Below are positions 1 to 7,137 of a stretch of 44,084 nt of DNA, in pieces. The translations under genes and the position numbers were made by a program. The notes below the pieces were generated by a model that was not told where the DNA came from, made no database searches, and saw only the letters and a list, made by a program, of their open reading frames with translations. The stretch comes from a bacterium (GTDB lineage: Bacteria > Bacteroidota > Bacteroidia > Flavobacteriales_D > Sanyastnellaceae). Position 1 is the stretch's first letter. Each line of letters opens with the position of its first letter. The DNA is taken from contig JAPOHG010000013.1 in assembly GCA_029979565.1 (NCBI GenBank), positions 1 to 44,084 on the forward strand, read 5' to 3'.

Positions 1-199
<199 letters not shown>

Positions 200-396
200 A
201 AAAGTTTAATCTGTTGAGAATCTCAGGGAATCTAACAATCTCATCCGTGCTTGGATGAGACACCACCCTCCGGGGGGAGAGTGGATTTGATGGAATCTTC
301 CGAAGAAGAATCCGGGCTGCTGCATCAAGTCAAAGAACGTTTATCGATATCCACCGACGAATCGGCTTCTTCAAATGCTCTGTTAAAAGCGGGCGA
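200..396 (-). promoter_or_regulatory. rRNA operon leader with boxA-like site and hairpin
   Basis: This is the transcribed leader between the promoter nearest 16S and the 16S 5' end. On the minus strand, GTTCTTTGAC at 338-329 resembles the boxA antitermination element (consensus TGYTCTTTRA). A hairpin at 263-284 has stem arms CCAC/GTGG and CTCC/GGAG closing a GGGG loop. The open reading frame that can be drawn through this region on the plus strand has no recognisable features and is taken as chance. BoxA function is inferred from position and similarity only. Confidence 0.55.
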
Positions 397-427
397 CAAA
401 GTTAAGTGTGTTTACAAGTCTCTTCAA
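397..427 (-). promoter_or_regulatory. rRNA promoter P3 (nearest 16S)
   Basis: On the minus strand a TTG at 427-425 is followed after 20 bp by TAACTTTG at 404-397, matching the Bacteroidota sigma-ABfr consensus TTG/TAnnTTTG. The bases right after the -7 box read TCGCCCGCTTT, nearly the same as after P1 and P2, so the three promoters look like copies of one unit. The expected start of transcription is just below 397, giving a leader of about 190 nt before 16S. Confidence 0.65.
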
Positions 428-499
428 AACTTTTGGAGGAGAACCTGCTCACAATTTTTCGCGCCGCATTCTGTAAAGAACTTCCCTCGAAAGGGGGCG

Positions 500-529
500 C
501 AAAGATAGTTCGAATAATTCAACCCACAA
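500..529 (-). promoter_or_regulatory. rRNA promoter P2 (middle)
   Basis: On the minus strand, TTG at 529-527, a 19-bp spacer and TATCTTTG at 507-500 give an exact Bacteroidota-type promoter. The initially transcribed sequence is CGCCCCCTTTCGAGGGAAG, which can fold into a short hairpin (CCCT, TTCG loop, AGGG). A boxA-like GTTCTTTACA follows at 481-472. Sequence and spacing match P1 closely. Confidence 0.75.
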
Positions 530-638
530 TCTTTTATGCGGGTTTTTTTTCGAGCCGGTAAAAACGTTCGGCCAAAGCCTTTCGTTTTCCTGTTGTCAAT
601 CGCGTTTCAATGAACGTGCCTTCCTTCGAAAGCGGGCG

Positions 639-668
639 CAAATGTAGGGTGACTTGCTCGAACGCCAA
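639..668 (-). promoter_or_regulatory. rRNA promoter P1 (distal)
   Basis: On the minus strand, TTG at 668-666, a 19-bp spacer and TACATTTG at 646-639 match the Bacteroidota consensus. The start sequence CGCCCGCTTTCGAAGGAAG is almost identical to that of P2, and a boxA-like GTTCATTGAA follows at 615-606. The -33 element lies only about 20 bp past the stop codon of the SCO-family gene, which is on the same strand. Confidence 0.75.
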
Positions 669-688
669 CAACGTTTCAACAAAAAAAT

Positions 689-1360
689 TCAATCTTTTTT
701 CGCGAGTAAAAATTCCACATCTGCAACCAGTTGATTTATAGCCTCTTCACTCGTTCCATCATAGAATCCTCGCAAGCGCCCTTTGGCATCAACAAGCACC
801 ACGTTCTCAGTGTGCACGAAGTCTTGCAGGCCACCATCACCGCCTTGCGCCTCATCATAGCATGCAAAGTAGCTCGTGCGCGCCAGCCGATAGATCTCCT
901 GCTTGGCACCTGTGAGGAACCACCAGTTGGCATGCGATGCCCCCATTCTTTTGGCATAAGCAGCGAGCACCGCAGGGGTATCGGCAGCCGGGGTCACGCT
1001 GTGGCTCAGGATGCGCCAACCGGTTTTCCCCTCCAAGGCTGCAGGAACAGCGCGCAAATTGGATGTCATGATGGGGCAAATGGTGGCACATCGGGTAAAG
1101 AAAAAGTCACTGATGAGAATTTCCCCTTCTACATCATTCAATGTGACGCTGTCGCCCAGGTGATTGACCAAATCGAAATCCAAAATGCGGTGATCCTCGT
1201 TGGACCAGAGCGCCGGATCGACCAGGGCGGGGTTCAATTCATGGGGCTGGATCACCGGTAAACTTCGTTCCGGTGTCAATTCAATGATGCCGATGGCTAC
1301 CCCAATGGCAAAGACCACCAACAGCCAGGTCACAGGTGATCGCAAGATTTTGTTCTTCAT
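689..1360 (-). CDS. SCO1/SenC/PrrC-family copper chaperone
   Basis: The protein has 223 residues with one N-terminal membrane segment (about residues 11-27) and a periplasmic thioredoxin-like domain. The family copper-binding pattern is present: CxxxC at C91 and C95 (TRCATICP) and the distant histidine H183 (DFVHTENV). SCO proteins deliver copper to the CuA site of cytochrome c oxidase or act as thiol reductases; which applies here cannot be told, because no oxidase genes are in the window. The start at 1360 is chosen because its ATG overlaps the stop of the upstream amidohydrolase (ATGA), implying coupled translation; an upstream non-ATG start at 1387 would only extend the overlap. It is the last gene of a three-gene operon ahead of the rRNA promoters. 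Confidence 0.88.
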   Translation of the reverse strand: MKNKILRSPVTWLLVVFAIGVAIGIIELTPERSLPVIQPHELNPALVDPALWSNEDHRILDFDLVNHLGDSVTLNDVEGEILISDFFFTRCATICPIMTSNLRAVPAALEGKTGWRILSHSVTPAADTPAVLAAYAKRMGASHANWWFLTGAKQEIYRLARTSYFACYDEAQGGDGGLQDFVHTENVVLVDAKGRLRGFYDGTSEEAINQLVADVEFLLAKKD

Positions 1361-3030
1361 GGACGCTCCGATTCCAAGTAACACCACTCACCAGCGATGC
1401 ATGTACCATAGATACGTGTGGCACGCACGGATTGCGCATCCACCTCGAGCCAGTTCCGATCCATCCACGTGAAATCTGCCCATTTGCCGATCTCGATGGT
1501 GCCCAAGGCGTTTTCTTGAAATTGAGCCAACGCGACCCATTGGGTCATCCCCCGCAACGCTTGTTCCGGGGTCAATGCGTTTTCCGGCTGAAACCCTCCC
1601 ACCGGATAACCGTCGGCATCCATCCGCGCTACGGCTGCAGCGAACGTCTTTCGGGGATCGATGTCTTCAACGGGAAAATCCGTTCCGAGTGCCGTCATCC
1701 CGAGCGCTTGCAACAACTCCTGGTAGGCATAGGCCCGGCGTATCCGGTTTCTTCCCAATCGTTCCCCCGCCCAGTACATATCGCTTGTAGCATGCGTTGG
1801 TTGAACCGATGGGATTACACTGTAGCTGCCGAACCGCGCTACGTCCTCTTCGGAAACCACCTGCGCGTGCTCAATGCGCCAACGCAGGTCGTTGGGTCCC
1901 TCGAGGACATCAGCGTAGGCGTCCAACACCAGGGCCGTGGCCGAATCGCCGATGCAATGCGTGGCGGCCTGCAACCCATGCCCGTGAAGCGTCTCAATCT
2001 GACGTTTGAATTCCTGTTCGCGTTGGGTTGCCAATCCAAACCAACCTGTGCGGTCGCTGTATGGCTGCCGGAGCAGTGCACCGCGTGAGCCCAATGCGCC
2101 GTCCATGTAAAACTTGACGCCGTTCACGACAAGCATATCTTCAATGCGCCGACCTGAATCCACAAGCCATGCTATGTTCTCATCACCCGCGGACACCAAG
2201 GCGTTCACGCGCAGCTTGAGCTCCCCGGATTGCTGCAACGCATCGATTCGTTCAATTTCAGTCGGTGACAACCCGGCATCGGTCACCCCAACAATCCCAT
2301 GAGCCAGCAAATTTGCCTGCGCCTCCATCAAGGCCTCCAACCTCCGCGATTCGGGTTGGGAGGGCACGATGGAGCTCACCAATCCGCATGCATTGTCTAT
2401 GAGCACACCGGTCGGATTCCCGGCGGCATCTAGCACCACCTCTCCCCCTTCAACAGCAGGTACATCTCCATCGAGCAAGCCAGCCCGTCGCAGCGCTTCA
2501 CCGTTAACAATCAGGGCGTGCCCATCAATGCGCTCCAGCGCAACGGGCTGATCGGGAAAGGCCGCGTCCAATAAAGCGCGATCTGGGAACGCTTGGCTGT
2601 CCCAGTCATTTTGATCCCAGCCCCGGCCAACTGCCCAGTCGCTTGGCCATTCTGCTTGGTGCTGGACGACCCGTTCCACGGCGGCCTCCCAACTCGTAGT
2701 GCCGAACAAATTGGCCTCGAGCAGTCCATCGGCATACCCAATTAAGTGGGCATGCCCATCCATCAAGCCAGGTGTCAATACGCCGCCGTGCAGGTCCACC
2801 GAATGTTCGGCCGCATACTTGTTCAATATGGCACGCTCGGGACCGATAGCGACAACGCGACCGCTGTCGACCGCCAGCGCTTGGGCCACAGTGTTCACGC
2901 CATCCAAGGTCAGCACTATCCCGTTGTGGACAATCAGGTCCACGCGTTCCGACTGAAATGAACAGCCCGTCCATACCAAGGCTACAGACCCAACCAACAA
3001 ATCCCAAAGCAAATTCCGTGTCATGGTCAT
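1357..3030 (-). CDS. Amidohydrolase-family lipoprotein (YtcJ-like)
   Basis: The 557-residue protein begins with a lipoprotein signal whose lipobox ends at C23 (VWTGC), so it is probably membrane anchored. The metal-dependent hydrolase (amidohydrolase_3) features are clear: GLMDGHAHL with the HxH metal ligands at 93 and 95, later HCIGDSA, RIEHAQVV and the LGTDFPVE aspartate near the C-terminus. Members hydrolyse amide or related bonds in varied small molecules; the substrate is unknown. Its ATG overlaps the SDR stop (ATGA at 3030-3027), and its own stop overlaps the start of the SCO gene, so the three genes are translationally coupled. Confidence 0.87.
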   Translation of the reverse strand: MTMTRNLLWDLLVGSVALVWTGCSFQSERVDLIVHNGIVLTLDGVNTVAQALAVDSGRVVAIGPERAILNKYAAEHSVDLHGGVLTPGLMDGHAHLIGYADGLLEANLFGTTSWEAAVERVVQHQAEWPSDWAVGRGWDQNDWDSQAFPDRALLDAAFPDQPVALERIDGHALIVNGEALRRAGLLDGDVPAVEGGEVVLDAAGNPTGVLIDNACGLVSSIVPSQPESRRLEALMEAQANLLAHGIVGVTDAGLSPTEIERIDALQQSGELKLRVNALVSAGDENIAWLVDSGRRIEDMLVVNGVKFYMDGALGSRGALLRQPYSDRTGWFGLATQREQEFKRQIETLHGHGLQAATHCIGDSATALVLDAYADVLEGPNDLRWRIEHAQVVSEEDVARFGSYSVIPSVQPTHATSDMYWAGERLGRNRIRRAYAYQELLQALGMTALGTDFPVEDIDPRKTFAAAVARMDADGYPVGGFQPENALTPEQALRGMTQWVALAQFQENALGTIEIGKWADFTWMDRNWLEVDAQSVRATRIYGTCIAGEWCYLESERP

Positions 3031-3794
3031 TGTAATTTGTGAAAATGGTAAGCGCTTGCTTGCGCAGCAGGCATGATCAAAACATCCTGAATGCTCACGT
3101 GTTCAGGCCGCGAAGCGATGTACATCACCGCGTCGGCGACATCTTCTGCCGAAAGCGGCGTGTATCCCCCATACACTGCATTGGCCGCCGCCTCGTCGCC
3201 CTTGAAGCGAACCACACTGAATTCCGTCTCGGCTGCCCCCGGGGCCACCTGCGCTACTTGGATGCCACGTGGCAGGAGGTCCATGCGCATCGCTTGGGTC
3301 AAGCCGTGCACGGCAAACTTGGAAGCGTTGTATACCGCCCCGCCCGGGTAGGCTTGGCGCCCAGCGACACTGCCGATGTTGATGATGCGGGAACCGGGTG
3401 CCATGAGTGGCGTCCATTCGCGGGTGACGTTGAGCAAGCCTTTGACATTGGTGTCAATCATTCGGTCCCAGTCGTTGTAGATTCCTTGGTCGATGGGCTC
3501 TCGCCCCACTGCCAGTCCGGCGTTGTTGACGAGCACCGTTGGAATGAAGTCAGCACTGCATGATAGAATGGCTTCAGCCGTGCCTTCCCGATCGCGCACA
3601 TCAAAACACAACACGTGTTGCACAGCGTCGCCCAATTCAGCCTGCAAGGCCTTCAATCGATCTGACCGTCGCCCAGTCAATGCCAAGGCATACCCCGCTT
3701 TCGCAGCCATGCGCGCAATAGCCTCTCCAAAACCCGACGTCGCGCCGGTAATGAACATACGACCGGGCGCATTTTGTGTTTCGTGATTTTTCAT
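3027..3794 (-). CDS. SDR-family NAD(P)-dependent oxidoreductase (YdfG-like)
   Basis: A 255-residue classical short-chain dehydrogenase. The cofactor loop TGATSGFG is at about residues 16-23, NNAG follows near 90, the catalytic serine lies in NIGSVAG, and the catalytic YNASK is near 152. Size and motifs fit the YdfG branch (3-hydroxy acid or serine dehydrogenases), but the substrate is not determined. It is the first gene of the minus-strand operon with the amidohydrolase and SCO protein. A -7 box (TACCTTTG) lies 14 bp upstream of the ATG. The opposite strand carries a divergent secreted-protein gene 41 bp away. Confidence 0.9.
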   Translation of the reverse strand: MKNHETQNAPGRMFITGATSGFGEAIARMAAKAGYALALTGRRSDRLKALQAELGDAVQHVLCFDVRDREGTAEAILSCSADFIPTVLVNNAGLAVGREPIDQGIYNDWDRMIDTNVKGLLNVTREWTPLMAPGSRIINIGSVAGRQAYPGGAVYNASKFAVHGLTQAMRMDLLPRGIQVAQVAPGAAETEFSVVRFKGDEAAANAVYGGYTPLSAEDVADAVMYIASRPEHVSIQDVLIMPAAQASAYHFHKLQ

Positions 3795-3808
3795 TTCTCT
3801 TTGCCCTT

Positions 3809-3816
3809 CAAAGGTA
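3809..3816 (-). promoter_or_regulatory. Putative -7 box for the SDR operon
   Basis: TACCTTTG on the minus strand matches TAnnTTTG and sits 14 bp upstream of the SDR start codon. No clear TTG is found at 19-21 bp further upstream, so the promoter call rests on the -7 box and its position alone. Confidence 0.45.
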
Positions 3817-3835
3817 CATTCACAAAATCCTCCTC

Positions 3836-4747
3836 ATGAAACACATTTACGCGTTGGGCCTCGCTCTCGGATTGGCCTTCGGACTTCACACAAATGCATC
3901 GGCGCAAGCCGTAACAAACACCATCGCCGAAATCCAAGGCGAGTTGTTCAGCTCCCCCTTGGTCGGCTTGTCGGTAACCACCACCGGCATCGTCACCGCC
4001 AACAACGTCACTTCGGCGACCTCAGGCGTCATCGGCTACTTCATCCAGGACGGTGAAGGGCCATGGAACGGCATTTTCGTTTACGACAACACCCAAGCCC
4101 CCGAAATTGGCGATGAAATCATCATTGAAGGCGAGGTCGCCGAGTACTACGATGTGACGGAATTGGTGAACATCAGCTACTTCGAAACGGTCAGTTCAGG
4201 CAACGACCTGCCCGCACCTTCCATCGTCCCCACGGGCGAATTGGCTTCCAGCGAAGCGTATGAAGGTTGCCTCGTTCAAATCGTGAACGCCATTTGCACC
4301 AACCCCGATGCTGACTACGGCGAAGCCATTTTCGACGACGGCAGCGGTGAGGTCAAGACCAACGACTACATGTACTTGCCGGAGGACGGTTGGATCCAGG
4401 ACGAGTACTACTCCATCACTGGATGCATCCACTATACATTCGAGGAGTACAAAATTGAGCCTCGCTACGCGGAGGACATCGTAACCGGTTTCATCAACGG
4501 CATCAGCGAGTGGCTGCCTGCACAAGAACTCAGCATGTTCCCCAACCCAGCTACCGCCGCCGTCCAATTGAGCACAACGGGTGCCGGTACGGTGACCTTC
4601 ACCGACGCACTGGGACGCGAAGCCGTTCAGGTAACCGTTCAGCAAAACAACCCAACGCTGGACATCAGTGCCCTTTCACCCGGCGTGTATACGGTCCAAT
4701 TCACGGCTGCCTCGGGCCGATGGGCCTCGAAGCTGGTGGTGCGTTAA
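3836..4747 (+). CDS. Secreted OB-fold-like protein with T9SS sorting domain
   Basis: The 303-residue protein starts with a signal peptide ending near ASAQA (about residue 24). Residues roughly 30-150 resemble the OB-fold-like domain seen at the N-terminus of extracellular nucleases (pattern of GIVTANN, GYFIQDG, GIFVYDN, GDEIIIEGEV). No nuclease catalytic domain follows. The last 70 or so residues form a type A T9SS C-terminal domain (MFPNPA, LSPGVYTVQF, KLVVR at the end), so export across the outer membrane by the type IX system is expected. The start at 3836 is chosen because the signal peptide begins there; the frame is open further upstream. A strong terminator follows. Confidence 0.82.
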   Translation: MKHIYALGLALGLAFGLHTNASAQAVTNTIAEIQGELFSSPLVGLSVTTTGIVTANNVTSATSGVIGYFIQDGEGPWNGIFVYDNTQAPEIGDEIIIEGEVAEYYDVTELVNISYFETVSSGNDLPAPSIVPTGELASSEAYEGCLVQIVNAICTNPDADYGEAIFDDGSGEVKTNDYMYLPEDGWIQDEYYSITGCIHYTFEEYKIEPRYAEDIVTGFINGISEWLPAQELSMFPNPATAAVQLSTTGAGTVTFTDALGREAVQVTVQQNNPTLDISALSPGVYTVQFTAASGRWASKLVVR

Positions 4748-4769
4748 TGCATCGGCAATCGAATTGAGA

Positions 4770-4797
4770 ACGGCTCCCAATCGGGGGCCGTTTTTTT
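4770..4797 (+). terminator. Rho-independent terminator after the T9SS protein gene
   Basis: A 9-bp stem (ACGGCTCCC pairing with GGGGGCCGT, one G-T pair) closes an AATC loop at 4779-4782 and is followed by seven T. The stop codon of the convergent methyltransferase gene lies inside the T-tract. The other strand has no good T-tract, so it probably acts mainly on the plus strand. Confidence 0.85.
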
Positions 4798-6028
4798 ATG
4801 CTTCTGTTTCGTCCGGAGTACTCACCACGCCCGGTTCCGGAGCATCGCCCGTGCCTTGATAGAGATCCCACCCCATCCAGCGGCACTCCATGGGGCCATT
4901 GAAGCATTTGATGCGGCGCTTGGTTTTCAAGCCCACTCGCTTCAACCCTTCGACGTCCGACGAAATGATCCATGCCGAATGACCCGACCAGTTGGCCTTC
5001 AAGGCATCGCCGATTTGGGCATAAAATGCCGGTGCATCCTCCAAGGGCAAACGCTCACCGTATGGCGGATTCAACACCAACAACCCCGTTTCGGTTCGAG
5101 GCTTCAATTTGAAAAAGTCCATCCGGCCCAGCTCCGCCCGTCCCACCAACTCCATGTTGGCCAATGCCTGGCGCGTTTGGGAAATGGCCGCAAAGTCACG
5201 GTCGGTCGCAAAAATCGGTGTTTCCACCGGCTCACGGGCGTCCTTCAAGGCATCGCGTACGCTCCACCACTCGTCCTCATCGAATCCTCGCCAGTCCATG
5301 AAGGCGAACTTCCGACGATGCCATTGGATGGGGAAGCCGTCCGACCACAGGGCAGCCTCCAACGTGAAAGTACCCGAGCCACACATGGCATCGTAGAGCG
5401 GAATTCCGGGTTTCCAACCCGCATGGGCCAACAAGCCTGCCGCCAGCACTTCGTTCAACGGGGCTTTGGCACCCGCCGGTCGGTAGCCCCGGCGGCTCAA
5501 CGGTCGTCCCGCAGCGTCCAGCGAAATCGTGACGGTCGTGTGGGCAATGTGCAAGTGGATGCGGATGTCCGGATCCTCCTTGTTGATGCCAGGACGCAAT
5601 CCCGAAAACTCGCGGAAGTGATCCACCACAGCGTCCTTCAGCCGGAGCATCGCGAACTGCGAGTGTGTAAACACCGAGGAGTGCACGGTGACATCAATGG
5701 AGAATGATGATTGCGGGGTCATGATGGCACCCCAGTCCCAGCGCTTGGCTTCGTCATACAGTGCGTCCGGATTCTGGGCATCGAAAGAAAGCACCGGACG
5801 CAGCACGGTCAGGGCAAAGCGACTACTCAGACACACGCGAAACAACGTCGCCATGTCGGCATGAAATTCCACCCCGCGCTTCGCTTGCTTGACCCCGACA
5901 CATCCAAGTTCGACCAATTCCTTTTCAAGAAAGTCTTCCAGGCTCGCGAGGGTTTTCGCAAAGTACAAAGGCAACCCGTTGTACGGATCCGCCTGCTCCT
6001 CATCTCGTTTGGGTTTCGTCTCGCTCAT
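4796..6028 (-). CDS. THUMP-domain class I RNA methyltransferase (RlmL N-half/YpsC-like)
   Basis: A 410-residue protein of the COG0116 family. An N-terminal ferredoxin-like plus THUMP region (about residues 15-170) precedes a Rossmann methyltransferase domain. The SAM-binding segment reads DAMCGSGTFTLEAAL and the catalytic motif is NPPYGERL (N-P-P-Y), typical of base N-methylation of rRNA guanine. Family members such as the N-terminal half of E. coli RlmL modify 23S rRNA at an m2G site. The start ATG at 6028 overlaps the stop of the SUI1-family gene (ATGA), so the two are coupled; both act on the ribosome. Confidence 0.87.
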   Translation of the reverse strand: MSETKPKRDEEQADPYNGLPLYFAKTLASLEDFLEKELVELGCVGVKQAKRGVEFHADMATLFRVCLSSRFALTVLRPVLSFDAQNPDALYDEAKRWDWGAIMTPQSSFSIDVTVHSSVFTHSQFAMLRLKDAVVDHFREFSGLRPGINKEDPDIRIHLHIAHTTVTISLDAAGRPLSRRGYRPAGAKAPLNEVLAAGLLAHAGWKPGIPLYDAMCGSGTFTLEAALWSDGFPIQWHRRKFAFMDWRGFDEDEWWSVRDALKDAREPVETPIFATDRDFAAISQTRQALANMELVGRAELGRMDFFKLKPRTETGLLVLNPPYGERLPLEDAPAFYAQIGDALKANWSGHSAWIISSDVEGLKRVGLKTKRRIKCFNGPMECRWMGWDLYQGTGDAPEPGVVSTPDETEA

Positions 6029-6387
6029 CCTCCTTTGCGTTTTGTACGAAAGCCTTTGGCCTCAAGAAAGCCAATCACCTTGTCCCGGTGGTCACCTTGC
6101 ACAAGGATGGCCCCTTCTTTGACGGCTCCTCCGGCGCCACAAAGGGCTTTCAATTCCTTTCCCATTGTCATCAGTGCCATTCCATCGTGCTCCAATCCTT
6201 CCACCATCGTCACCGGCTTGCCGGCTCGCTGCTTTCGATCCAAGCTCACATACAAGGTGGCAGCCTTGGGATCGACCGATTCGGTCGATTCTTGCTCTTC
6301 CGATACGGGAGTCCAATCGGCAGCGGTGCTGAAGACCATGCCCCCTTCACCGGATCGAAATCGCTTGTTCTTCTTTTGCCGTGCCAT
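6025..6387 (-). CDS. SUI1/eIF1-family translation factor (YciH-like)
   Basis: A 120-residue protein with a basic N-terminus (MARQKKNKRF) and a C-terminal SUI1 fold. The conserved segments are LKALCGAGGAVKEG, ILVQGDHRDK and the ending FLEAKGFRTKRKGG. Bacterial SUI1 proteins are homologues of eIF1 and of E. coli YciH, thought to influence initiation fidelity. The start at 6387 gives the usual family length; longer in-frame readings upstream carry no family sequence. It is the first gene of a two-gene unit with the rRNA methyltransferase. It is divergent from the secreted Cys-rich protein gene, 78 bp away. Confidence 0.87.
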   Translation of the reverse strand: MARQKKNKRFRSGEGGMVFSTAADWTPVSEEQESTESVDPKAATLYVSLDRKQRAGKPVTMVEGLEHDGMALMTMGKELKALCGAGGAVKEGAILVQGDHRDKVIGFLEAKGFRTKRKGG

Positions 6388-6465
6388 GACGGCGCGAAGG
6401 TACTTGAAGCTGCACGAACCGCGGTTGTATTTTGTTTTTCTGGCACGCAATGCGTATCTTATAGT

Positions 6466-7137
6466 ATGGTTTGGAAATTTGCTCTTGCGCTGGCGACCGC
6501 GCTCGCTATGCTCTCAAGTGGGATTGCACAAGGCAATTGCACAACGCTCGACTTGGAGTACATCTGCCAAAACACGGAATACGTTCAATCCGTTTCGGCA
6601 GAATGCGGCTTGGCATGCTTGTCTGAAGGTGAGGAATGCCTCGAAGCTTGCATGATTGAACAGCTCGAGCTGAGCCTCCCCTGCATTGGCTGCTTTGGCG
6701 AACAAGTGGTTTGCGTGGTGCAAAACTGCTACTTCGCTTGCGCCTTTGGCACGGAGGAAGCATGCGCGGAGTGCGCACTTGCGAACTGCGAAGCAGGCTT
6801 CAACGAATGCGCGGGTATTGTGGACAGCGACAACGACACGTGGACCAACCTCTGCGACTGCAACGATACCAACCCGTTGGTTTACCCGGGAGCAGATGGC
6901 ACCAACCAAGGGTTTGACAACGACTGCAACGGGTTGTTGAGCCCCGATGAATTGACCACGTGTTTGGCCGACATGAACGCGGACCAGATCATCGGCACGG
7001 CCGACCTGCTGATCTTCCTCGGGACATTCGACTGCAGCGACGATTGCCTGGAGGAGGCCGACTTCAATGAAGACGGTGTTGTAGGAGCGTCCGACTTGCT
7101 CATTTTCCTTTCAGAATTTGGCTTGTACTGCTTCTGA
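6466..7137 (+). CDS. Cys-rich secreted protein with MopE-like and dockerin-like calcium repeats
   Basis: The 223-residue protein has a signal peptide (about 1-22) and a mature part with 22 cysteines. Residues about 24-115 are a Cys-rich block with repeated xxC pairs. Residues about 123-160 match the putative metal-binding repeat of MopE-like proteins (DSDNDTW, CDCNDTNP, YPGADG, DNDCNG). The C-terminal 55 residues hold two EF-hand/dockerin-like loops (DMNADQIIGTADLL and DFNEDGVVGASDLL). There is no T9SS sorting domain. The start at 6466 is set by the signal peptide; the open frame extends upstream across the divergent SUI1 gene and is not used. TATCTTAT lies three bases before the ATG. The 3' end overlaps the O-methyltransferase frame. 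Function is unknown; extracellular metal binding is inferred. Confidence 0.75.
   Translation: MVWKFALALATALAMLSSGIAQGNCTTLDLEYICQNTEYVQSVSAECGLACLSEGEECLEACMIEQLELSLPCIGCFGEQVVCVVQNCYFACAFGTEEACAECALANCEAGFNECAGIVDSDNDTWTNLCDCNDTNPLVYPGADGTNQGFDNDCNGLLSPDELTTCLADMNADQIIGTADLLIFLGTFDCSDDCLEEADFNEDGVVGASDLLIFLSEFGLYCF

Noticed and set aside
251-508. Plus-strand frame of 85 codons upstream of 16S
   Set aside because: It overlaps the rRNA promoters and leader on the other strand and has no family features; taken as chance.
505-525. TTCGAA-containing stretch resembling a tRNA T-arm
   Set aside because: No acceptor or anticodon stems fit around it, and it lies in the rRNA promoter spacer.
731-1261. 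Frame of 176 codons opposite the SCO gene
   Set aside because: Antisense shadow of a well-supported gene; no motifs.
1336-2088. Frame of 250 codons opposite the amidohydrolase gene
   Set aside because: Shadow frame; the other strand carries a protein with clear family motifs and coupled starts.
4856-5707. Frame of 283 codons opposite the THUMP methyltransferase
   Set aside because: Shadow frame caused by codon bias; no domain recognised.
6088-6465. Upstream extension of the Cys-rich secreted protein
   Set aside because: It crosses the divergent SUI1 gene and would bury the signal peptide at residue 127.
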